This document shows, one piece after another, positions 1 to 4,004 of a stretch of 5,152 bases of DNA. The stretch lies in contig CAKUEU010000092.1 in assembly GCA_934646865.1 (NCBI GenBank), positions 1-5,152 on the forward strand. Reading direction: 5' to 3'. Below the pieces are notes generated by a model that saw only the letters and a list, made by a program, of their open reading frames with translations, did no database searches and was not told where the DNA came from. Made by a program: the position numbers and the translations under genes. This DNA is from an uncultured Collinsella sp. GTDB lineage: Bacteria > Actinomycetota > Coriobacteriia > Coriobacteriales > Coriobacteriaceae. Each line of letters begins with the position of its first letter. Within the stretch, counting starts at the first letter, position 1.

Positions 1-16
1 CCATGCGGTGTCGCCA
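1..16 (+). tRNA. 3' end of a plus-strand tRNA, cut by the window start
   Basis: The first 16 bases read as the end of a tRNA: T-stem 3' half CCATG, acceptor 3' strand CGGTGTC, discriminator G and an encoded CCA. The same 16 bases recur at 192-207, where the T-loop TTCGAAT precedes them. The body, including the anticodon, would lie left of the window, so identity cannot be read. A G discriminator fits Ser among others (also Gln, Asn, Asp, Trp). Whether this copy belongs to a complete gene or is another fragment cannot be decided here. Confidence 0.6.
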
Positions 17-23
17 TAAAAGA

Positions 24-47
24 AAAGCCCCCGTTGCCGGAGGCTTT
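24..47. terminator. Bidirectional terminator hairpin, copy 1
   Basis: Same hairpin as at 215-238: a 10-position stem with one C-A mismatch and a four-base loop, A-rich on the left and T-rich on the right. It sits between the opposed tRNA 3' ends and could stop transcription from either side. Confidence 0.7.
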
Positions 48-57
48 CAATTTCAAT

Positions 58-77
58 TGGTGCGGCGTATAGGATTC
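58..77 (-). pseudogene. 3' fragment of tRNA-Arg, truncated in the T-loop
   Basis: On the minus strand this is CCA, discriminator A, acceptor 3' strand ACGCCGC, T-stem 3' half CCTAT and the last four T-loop bases, identical to the end of the intact tRNA-Arg at 249-268. Beyond position 77 the tRNA sequence stops and the palindromic repeat begins. With no T-stem 5' half, anticodon arm or D-arm it cannot be a functional tRNA. Confidence 0.85.
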
Positions 78-184
78 CGCGTATCCGCTCCGCGGATCCG
101 CACCGGCTTCGGCCGCCTGCCGGCGCCCTCGCCCGCGGGCTAAAAACGCTCCGCGTTTTCTTAACGCTCGCGCCTCGACCGAGG
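76..184. repeat. GC-rich palindromic repeat next to tRNA ends, copy 1
   Basis: Positions 76-167 align without gaps to 5061-5152, with 88 of 92 bases identical (differences at 126, 134, 137 and 138). It contains the hairpins ATCCGC-TCC-GCGGAT (83-97) and AAAACGC-TCC-GCGTTTT (143-159), which share the nonamer CGCTCCGCG. A GC-rich inverted pair lies between them (CCGGC at 103-107, GCCGG at 119-123), and CCTCG-AC-CGAGG closes the right end (173-184) against a TTCGAA. I see no convincing reading frame. It looks like a REP/MITE-type interspersed element; no family assignment is possible from sequence alone. The right limit of 184 is set by where tRNA-like sequence resumes. Confidence 0.85.
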
Positions 185-207
185 TTCGAATCCATGCGGT
201 GTCGCCA
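185..207 (+). pseudogene. 3' fragment of a plus-strand tRNA, from the T-loop onward
   Basis: T-loop TTCGAAT (185-191), T-stem 3' half CCATG, acceptor 3' strand CGGTGTC, discriminator G, CCA. The partner strands are missing: the T-stem 5' half should be CATGG but is CGAGG, which pairs poorly, and the acceptor 5' strand GACACCG is absent from the preceding 100 bases. The tRNA therefore begins abruptly at its T-loop, directly after the palindromic repeat. Amino-acid identity is unknown; the G discriminator would suit serine. Confidence 0.75.
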
Positions 208-268
208 TAAAAGAAAAGCCCCCGTTGCCGGAGGCTTTCAATTTCAATTGGTGCGGCGTATAGGATTC
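192..268. repeat. 77-bp exact direct repeat, copy 2
   Basis: Exact match to 1-77. Here the right end continues into the complete tRNA-Arg, while the left end follows the T-loop of the plus-strand tRNA fragment. Copy 1 plus the palindromic repeat forms a unit with a 191-bp period. Confidence 0.97.
215..238. terminator. Terminator after tRNA-Arg (bidirectional)
   Basis: The stem has ten positions with one mismatch. On the minus strand the loop is GCAA, a GNRA-type tetraloop, and the stem is followed by a T-rich run (TTTTCTTTTAT). It starts 10 nt past the CCA of tRNA-Arg, as expected for an intrinsic terminator. Read on the plus strand it ends in TTT followed by CAATTT, a weaker stop for the opposing tRNA. 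Confidence 0.8.
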
Positions 269-325
269 GAACCTATGACGTTCTGATTCGTAGTCAGACC
301 CTCTATCCAGCTGAGGTAACGCCGC
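249..325 (-). tRNA. tRNA-Arg (anticodon ACG)
   Basis: A complete 77-nt cloverleaf including encoded CCA. The acceptor stem is GCGGCGT with ACGCCGC and the D-stem is CCTC with GAGG. The anticodon stem is TCTGA with TCAGA around loop CTACGAA, giving anticodon ACG. The T-stem is ATAGG with CCTAT around loop TTCGAAT, and the discriminator is A. In bacteria the A of ACG is normally deaminated to inosine by TadA, so it reads CGU, CGC and CGA. A promoter lies just upstream and a terminator just downstream, so it is probably transcribed alone. Its last 20 nt are duplicated at 58-77. Confidence 0.97.
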
Positions 326-337
326 AGCGCAAGACAT

Positions 338-366
338 ATAAAACCACTTTAGCTTATTGGAGTCAA
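338..366 (-). promoter_or_regulatory. Candidate promoter of tRNA-Arg
   Basis: Minus strand: -35 TTGACT (361-366, 5 of 6 consensus bases), a 17-bp spacer, and -10 TTTTAT (338-343, 4 of 6), ending 12 bp before the mature tRNA 5' end. The position and AT-richness suit a short tRNA leader. Confidence 0.6.
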
Positions 367-403
367 GCACAATCTCAAACTTTTTTCTCGAGACCGTAAT
401 TTG

Positions 404-781
404 TCATGCTGCACCGCGAGCACCAATGCTTCTCGTGCGATCGATTGGCTTTTCAATCACATCGAACCCGGCGCCAAGCTCCCCCAAAAGTGACCGCACC
501 CGTTGGGCACAGTCATAGTCGGCAAACGAGATGCTCAGCATGCGAGCAACCTGGTTAGAAGTTCCAACCCCATAGAAGTGCTCAAGTGCCGCAAGTCCCT
601 CGCGTGGCACAAACGTCTCGACCACATGCGGCGACTCCTCATAGCACCATTGCGTCAACGGCCCCTCACTCGTCTGCCGAACCACCAAGCCACCCATACC
701 AGACGGCTCGCACGTTACCAGCAGGTACTCACCGCCTTCATCGCTCTCGAACATAACTACCCGCTCATCGAACAACTCCAT
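404..781 (-). CDS. Conserved-looking hypothetical protein, 125 aa
   Basis: I do not recognise this protein. It is small and acidic in its N-terminal half (rich in Glu and Asp up to about residue 70), with no signal peptide, no membrane span, no cysteine pairs and no obvious catalytic motif. Two hydrophobic strand-like stretches (about residues 18-35 and 81-88) and a C-terminal helix-like segment (about 89-105) suggest a small soluble alpha/beta fold. The tail after residue 110 is basic. The ATG is preceded by an AAAGGGG ribosome-binding site five bases away, and codon choice resembles serS, so translation is likely. It is a separate unit: serS upstream ends in a terminator, and a promoter with a LexA-like box lies about 60 bp before the start. 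No clear terminator follows, so some transcripts may run on towards tRNA-Arg. The overlapping plus-strand frame at 503-832 lacks these signals. Confidence 0.75.
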   Translation of the reverse strand: MELFDERVVMFESDEGGEYLLVTCEPSGMGGLVVRQTSEGPLTQWCYEESPHVVETFVPREGLAALEHFYGVGTSNQVARMLSISFADYDCAQRVRSLLGELGAGFDVIEKPIDRTRSIGARGAA

Positions 782-835
782 TGCATCCCCTTTCTCTCGC
801 TCTTATCTAGCAAAAGCATAGCAGGTAGATAGCTG

Positions 836-865
836 TATATAGAACATCTGTTCGTGTATTTTCTA
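836..865 (-). promoter_or_regulatory. Candidate promoter with a LexA/SOS-like box for the 125-aa gene
   Basis: Minus strand: -35 TAGAAA (860-865, 4 of 6), an 18-bp spacer, and -10 TATATA (836-841, 4 of 6). Between them lies CGAACAGATGTTCT (841-854), an inverted repeat GAACA-GA-TGTTC. It matches the Gram-positive LexA/DinR consensus CGAACRNRYGTTYC at 13 of 14 positions. A repressor here would block polymerase, so the downstream gene may be DNA-damage inducible. The predicted leader is about 48 nt. The boxes are seen; regulation by LexA is inference. Confidence 0.45.
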
Positions 866-900
866 TTGAGCTGTCCGCACGACATGGTATGGATCTGCGC

Positions 901-931
901 ACAAAATAGGGCGCCCCAGACAGGAGCGCCC
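901..931 (-). terminator. serS intrinsic terminator
   Basis: On the minus strand, a stem of GGGCGC with GCGCCC (909-914 and 926-931) extends inward past one mismatch by two more pairs around a five-base loop. It is followed by TATTTTGT. It begins 24 bp after the serS stop codon and separates serS from the 125-aa gene. Confidence 0.75.
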
Positions 932-955
932 CATCAGATCGCTTATGTAGCTTGC

Positions 956-2239
956 CTACGCGACCGGCTCGATCTTCTCGAGGCCGCCCATGTAGGGACG
1001 CAGAACCTCGGGGATCGTGATGGTGCCGTCGGCGTTCTGGTAGTTCTCCAGAATGGCGGCCATGGTGCGGCCAGCCGGCAGACCGGAACCGTTAAGGGTG
1101 TGCAGGTAGCGCGAACCCTTGAAGTTCTCGGGGTCGCGATACTTGATGTTGGCGCGGCGAGCCTGGAAGTCGCCGCAGTTGGAGCAGGAGCTGATCTCCT
1201 TGTAGGCGTTGTAGCTCGGCAGCCAAACCTCGACGTCATAGGTCTGACGGGCAGAGAAGCCCAGGTCGCCGGTGCACAGGCTAATGACGCGATACGGAAG
1301 GCCCAGCTGCTGCAGCAGGTACTCGGCCTCGGCGGTCATGCTCTCGAGCTCCTCGTCGGACTCCTCCGGCTTGGCGAACTTGACCATCTCGACCTTGTCG
1401 AACTCATGCTGGCGAATGATGCCGCGGGTGTCACGACCAGCAGAGCCGGCCTCCTCGCGGAAGCAGGGGGTGAAGGCGGTGTAGCGACGCGGCAGAGTGT
1501 CGGCGTCCAGAACCTCACCAGCGTGCAGGTTGGTGAGCACGACCTCGGCGGTGGGGATCAGGAAGTTGTCGCCCGAGACGTGATAGGCATCGTCCTCGAA
1601 CTTGGGGAGCTGACCCGTGCCAAACATGGTCTGACGCTTGACGACGATGGGCGGCCACCACTCCTTGAAGCCACGGCTGGTGTGCGTGTCCAAGAAGAAG
1701 TTGATGAGGGCGCGCTCCAGGCGGGCGCCGGCGCCACCGAGAACGGTGAAGCGGCTGCCGGAGAGTTTGTTGCCGCGCTCGAAGTCGAGGATGTCGAGGT
1801 CGGTGCCCAGGTCCCAGTGCGGCTTAAAGTCGAAGTCGAACTCGCGCGGGGTGCCCCAACGACGACGCTCGATGTTCTCGTCCTCGTCCTTGCCAAACGG
1901 GGTGGCCTCGCACGGGATGTTGGGCAGGTGAGCCATGAAGTCGTACTGCTCCTGCTCGAGGGCGGTGCGGCGCTCGGCCAGACCGTCGATCTTCTCGTTG
2001 ACGGCGCGCACGGCCTCCTTGGCGGCCTCGGCCTCGTCCTTCTTGCCCTCCTTCATCAGGGCGCCGATCTTCTTGGACTCGGCGTTGCGCGTGGCCTGAA
2101 GCTCCTCGACCTCGGTAATGACGGCACGACGCTCGTCATCGAGCTCAAAGAACTTCTCGCGGTCCCAAGACGTCTGGCGATTGGCCATGGCGGCGTCGAT
2201 GGCATCGGGGTTCTCGCGAACAAACTTGATATCAAGCAT
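956..2239 (-). CDS. serS: Seryl-tRNA synthetase
   Basis: It charges tRNA-Ser (and tRNA-Sec where present) with serine using ATP, in the cytoplasm. At 427 aa it has the usual bacterial length. Residues 1 to about 105 form the N-terminal domain, with the charged helical hairpin (about 30-100) that grips the long variable arm of tRNA-Ser. The class II catalytic core follows. It includes the serine-binding TAE (230-232), motif 2 beginning FREE (260-263) with GSAGRDTRG after it, and motif 3 around [14 protein letters not shown] (386-399), whose Arg391 contacts ATP. No key residue is missing. I chose the start at 2239 ([10 protein letters not shown]) because a strong GGAGGAT ribosome-binding site lies just before it. 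A longer in-frame start at 2266 would put that site inside the gene and add nine residues foreign to the family. It is monocistronic: divergent from the 57-aa gene and closed by its own terminator. Confidence 0.97.
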   Translation of the reverse strand: MLDIKFVRENPDAIDAAMANRQTSWDREKFFELDDERRAVITEVEELQATRNAESKKIGALMKEGKKDEAEAAKEAVRAVNEKIDGLAERRTALEQEQYDFMAHLPNIPCEATPFGKDEDENIERRRWGTPREFDFDFKPHWDLGTDLDILDFERGNKLSGSRFTVLGGAGARLERALINFFLDTHTSRGFKEWWPPIVVKRQTMFGTGQLPKFEDDAYHVSGDNFLIPTAEVVLTNLHAGEVLDADTLPRRYTAFTPCFREEAGSAGRDTRGIIRQHEFDKVEMVKFAKPEESDEELESMTAEAEYLLQQLGLPYRVISLCTGDLGFSARQTYDVEVWLPSYNAYKEISSCSNCGDFQARRANIKYRDPENFKGSRYLHTLNGSGLPAGRTMAAILENYQNADGTITIPEVLRPYMGGLEKIEPVA

Positions 2240-2268
2240 TAGATCCTCCGGCGATATACATTCCATTT

Positions 2269-2307
2269 AGGTTGCAACCTTGTACATGTATGGGCAAGTA
2301 TATACTT
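2269..2307. promoter_or_regulatory. Palindrome-rich divergent promoter region
   Basis: It lies between the serS and 57-aa gene starts. It holds three perfect palindromes: AGGTTGCAACCT (2269-2280), TACATGTA (2283-2290) and AAGTATATACTT (2296-2307). The last contains TATACT on both strands, at 2301-2306 for the plus strand and 2297-2302 for the minus strand, so two opposed -10 boxes overlap. The minus-strand one has TTGGGT 18 bp upstream, giving a serS leader of about 50 nt. The plus-strand one has TTGTAC only 15 bp upstream, which is short. The first palindrome could be an operator; no regulator is encoded nearby. Confidence 0.5.
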
Positions 2308-2350
2308 ATGAGCGTTTACGACCCAACTCAACTACGCAAGAAGGCACCCA

Positions 2351-2524
2351 ATGGACGCAGTTTTTTCCTTTTTGTTTGGCACCCGCACCGGTTTTGCCAT
2401 CCTTTTCGCCGGCGGTATCCTGCTGTTTGCGATTCTTGCCTTTGTGATGGAGAAGCGCACCCACAAGATGTACGTCGACCGCGGGCCCAAGTCCGAGGAC
2501 GAGGAAGACAGCTTCTGGGATTAA
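2351..2524 (+). CDS. Small single-span membrane protein, 57 aa
   Basis: I do not recognise the family. The 57 codons encode a short N-terminus, one hydrophobic span at about residues 13-33 (TGFAILFAGGILLFAILAFV), then a basic stretch (EKRTHK) and a very acidic tail (SEDEEDSFWD). By the positive-inside rule the tail should face the cytoplasm, making a small membrane anchor with a charged cytoplasmic end. A ribosome-binding site AAGAAGG lies six bases before the ATG, a promoter-like region lies upstream and a strong terminator follows, so this is a self-contained transcription unit. It is the only plus-strand gene in the window and converges on proC. The opposite-strand frame at 2306-2656 covers it, but reads through the terminator and repeat and is not credible. 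The function is unknown. Confidence 0.8.
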   Translation: MDAVFSFLFGTRTGFAILFAGGILLFAILAFVMEKRTHKMYVDRGPKSEDEEDSFWD

Positions 2525-2565
2525 CCTGCCAAAAAAAGGGACAGGTTTATTTTGGTCGGTTTTAT
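2522..2565. repeat. Intergenic inverted-repeat arm, left
   Basis: It begins in the TAA stop of the 57-aa gene: ACCTGCCAAAA, then a core containing AGGGACAGGTTTATTTTGG (2537-2555), then TTTGGTCGGTTTTA (2551-2564). The outer parts are imperfectly complementary (ACC, two bases, CCAAA against TTTGG, two bases, GGT), so the arm can fold alone. A competing hairpin, AACCTG with CAGGTT (2523-2528 and 2542-2547), is also possible. Confidence 0.85.
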
Positions 2566-2578
2566 CTGGGCAAACGTC

Positions 2579-2621
2579 AGCGCCCCACAGCCGGATTTGA
2601 GCCGGCTGCGGGGCGCTTTTT
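2579..2621 (+). terminator. Strong terminator of the 57-aa gene
   Basis: AGCGCCCC (2579-2586) pairs with GGGGCGCT (2610-2617). Past one A-C mismatch, CAGCCGG pairs with CCGGCTG around a seven-base loop. A TTTTT run (2617-2621) ends it on the plus strand. The minus-strand side lacks a T run, so it is directional. It lies centrally between the two repeat arms. Confidence 0.9.
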
Positions 2622-2632
2622 GCTAGAACGAC

Positions 2633-2653
2633 AAAACCGCAGGAAAAACCTGC
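2633..2653 (-). terminator. Possible proC terminator
   Basis: On the minus strand, GCAGG-TTTTT-CCTGC (2653 to 2639) is followed by GGTTTTGT. The stem is only 5 bp and the T run is short, so this is weak. The right repeat arm supplies its left half. Confidence 0.4.
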
Positions 2654-2686
2654 CAAAATAAACCTGTCCCTATTTGGTCGGTTTTA
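2648..2686. repeat. Intergenic inverted-repeat arm, right
   Basis: It starts with ACCTGCCAAAA and ends with TTTGGTCGGTTTTA in the same direction as the left arm. Its core CCAAAATAAACCTGTCCCT (2653-2671) is the exact reverse complement of the left core (19 bp). The last three bases are the complement of the proC stop codon TAA. Confidence 0.85.
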
Positions 2687-3454
2687 CTGGAGGGTGGCGT
2701 CGATGGCCTTGACCAGGGCGCTGCGCATGCCGGCGTCCTCGAGCGCGACGACGCCCTTGATGGTGGCGCCACCAGGAGAGCACACGGCGTCCTTCATCGC
2801 GGCGGGATGCTGACCGGTTGCAAGCTGCAGCTTTGCCGTGCCCAGCACCATCTGGCTCACGATGCGATAGGCATCGGCGCGCGGAATACCGTGCTTAACG
2901 GCCGCATCGCCCAAGGCCTCGATTGCCATGGCGACAAATGCCGGGGCGCAGCCGCCCACGGTGCCGCCCACAAAAAGCAGACTCGTATCGAGCTCGACCA
3001 CCGTGCCGAGCTTTCCGAGCAGGCCGAGCACCGTATCGCGCTGCTCGCCGCTAAGCGTGGACGCCTTCTCGCAGGCGATAACGCCCTCGCCCACCGAAAC
3101 CGGCGTGTTGGGCACCGTCGAGATGTGAGCGACGCCCGGCAGAACCTGCTCCCACTTGGCACTATCCCAGGTCCAGGCGACCGAAAGGACGACCTTTTTG
3201 GCAAGGGCGTCCTTGAGCGGAGCGAAGACCTTCTCGATCATGTACGGCTTGACCGCAGCGACCACGATATCGGACGCGGCGACAACCTCTGCCGCATCAT
3301 GGCAGGCGGACATGCCGCGTGCCTCGCAACGCCCAACGAGGGCGTCGTAGCGGCCCGCGCAGGCGCATATGTCGCCCGCAGGCACACCGGCGGCAATCCA
3401 GCCATCGGCCATAGCGCTCGCCATATTGCCAAAACCGACAAATCCGATCTTCAT
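2684..3454 (-). CDS. proC: Pyrroline-5-carboxylate reductase
   Basis: It catalyses the last step of proline synthesis: NAD(P)H-dependent reduction of 1-pyrroline-5-carboxylate to L-proline, in the cytoplasm. The N-terminal Rossmann domain opens with the nucleotide-binding GFGNMASA (7-14). PNTP with VGEGV (115-125) closes it. The C-terminal dimerisation/catalytic domain has the family signature around HPAAMKDAVCSPGGATI (216-232). The loop that usually reads SGSGPAY is here VGGCAPAF (166-173), and the family's usual Arg/Met before PNTP is replaced (STVPNTP). At 256 aa it is slightly short: about ten residues often found after the last helix are missing, and the stop codon lies in a repeat arm. 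A GAGAGGA ribosome-binding site sits nine bases before the ATG. It follows rlmH by 73 bp with no terminator visible, so it may be the last gene of the SPFH-rlmH-proC operon. The assignment is firm; full activity is likely but not proven given the loop. Confidence 0.93.
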   Translation of the reverse strand: MKIGFVGFGNMASAMADGWIAAGVPAGDICACAGRYDALVGRCEARGMSACHDAAEVVAASDIVVAAVKPYMIEKVFAPLKDALAKKVVLSVAWTWDSAKWEQVLPGVAHISTVPNTPVSVGEGVIACEKASTLSGEQRDTVLGLLGKLGTVVELDTSLLFVGGTVGGCAPAFVAMAIEALGDAAVKHGIPRADAYRIVSQMVLGTAKLQLATGQHPAAMKDAVCSPGGATIKGVVALEDAGMRSALVKAIDATLQ

Positions 3455-3527
3455 ATCACACAGTCCTCTCAGACACGTTCCTCAAAACGGAAGCTATTGT
3501 CCCATGCCATTGTTTCGTATTGCCGAC

Positions 3528-3998
3528 CTATTTGTGATACGGCTCGCCACGGCTGATCTTGCAGGCGCGGTAAATCTGCTCCAGCAGCACCACGCGCGCC
3601 AGGTTGTGCGGCAAGGTAATGCGTCCAAAGCTGAGCATCTCGTCGGCACGGGCGCGCACGTCATCGCTCACGCCATCCGAGCCGCCGATCACAAAGGCGA
3701 TATCACTATTTCCTCGCAGCATAAGATCGTCGAGACGTGCCGAGAGCTCCTCGCTCGAGCGCTCCTTGCCCTCGATGGCAAGCAGAATCACGTGTGCCCT
3801 CGGCGGCAAGGCGGCAAGAATTGCCGCCCCTTCCTTATCGCGCGCAGCGTCAACGCCACCCGCCTTAGCCGGATCGATATCGGCCACCTCGCGCATATCC
3901 ACCTTGGCATAAGCTCCCAAGCGCTTGGTGTACTCGGCGCAAGCATCCTTCCAAAAGCGCTCCTTGAGCTTGCCGACGCAAACTACGGTGTATTTCAC
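3528..3998 (-). CDS. rlmH: 23S rRNA (pseudouridine1915-N3)-methyltransferase RlmH
   Basis: It methylates N3 of pseudouridine 1915 in helix 69 of 23S rRNA, using S-adenosylmethionine, on assembled 70S ribosomes. The 156-aa length is typical of this SPOUT-class (trefoil-knot) family. Visible marks are the N-terminal strand MKYTVVCVGKLKERF, the SAM-binding IGGSDGVS (104-111) and LPHNLARVVLLEQIYRA (129-145). The conserved C-terminus RGEPYHK (150-156) reaches the active site. The start codon is GTG at 3998. A strong AAGGAG ribosome-binding site nine bases before it coincides with the last two sense codons (Lys-Glu) of the SPFH gene, whose stop is six bases from the GTG. The two genes are therefore almost certainly cotranscribed and probably translationally coupled. 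Confidence 0.96.
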   Translation of the reverse strand: MKYTVVCVGKLKERFWKDACAEYTKRLGAYAKVDMREVADIDPAKAGGVDAARDKEGAAILAALPPRAHVILLAIEGKERSSEELSARLDDLMLRGNSDIAFVIGGSDGVSDDVRARADEMLSFGRITLPHNLARVVLLEQIYRACKISRGEPYHK

Positions 3999-4004
3999 GC
4001 GCGC

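Larger units (their letters stand above)
1..77. repeat. 77-bp exact direct repeat, copy 1
   Basis: Identical base for base to 192-268, an offset of 191. It carries the plus-strand tRNA 3' end, the bidirectional terminator hairpin and the last 20 nt of the minus-strand tRNA-Arg. Identity stops at position 78, where this copy runs into the palindromic repeat and copy 2 continues into the rest of tRNA-Arg. The left limit is the window edge, so the true repeat may be longer. Confidence 0.97.

Noticed and set aside
100..207. A complete plus-strand tRNA ending at 207
   Set aside because: No acceptor 5' strand GACACCG, D-arm or anticodon arm could be found, and the T-stem does not pair; only the 3' part is present.
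1..268. CRISPR array or tandem CRISPR-like repeats
   Set aside because: Only two copies with a 77-bp repeat made of tRNA ends and a terminator; no spacers of uniform length and no cas genes.
161..370. Minus-strand frame of 69 codons at the left end
   Set aside because: It overlaps the intact tRNA-Arg, its promoter and its terminator.
854..2242. Long plus-strand open frame (462 codons) opposite serS
   Set aside because: It is antisense to a textbook seryl-tRNA synthetase, has low-complexity Val/Leu/Gly-rich translation typical of the reverse of a GC-rich gene, and lacks a ribosome-binding site.
2240..2295. T-box riboswitch before serS
   Set aside because: Considered because serS genes in Gram-positives often have one. 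The leader is only about 50 nt and contains no T-box core or specifier hairpin.
2306..2656. Minus-strand frame of 116 codons opposite the 57-aa gene
   Set aside because: It would have to read through the terminator hairpin and both repeat arms. The plus-strand gene has the ribosome-binding site, membrane span and terminator.
3455..3527. Separate proC promoter in the gap after rlmH
   Set aside because: No convincing -35/-10 pair in the 73 bp; a GACAAT occurs but lacks an upstream -35. Cotranscription is simpler.
2807..3556. Plus-strand frame opposite proC
   Set aside because: A mirror of the proC coding strand, with no recognisable domain. It also crosses the proC start and the proC-rlmH gap.
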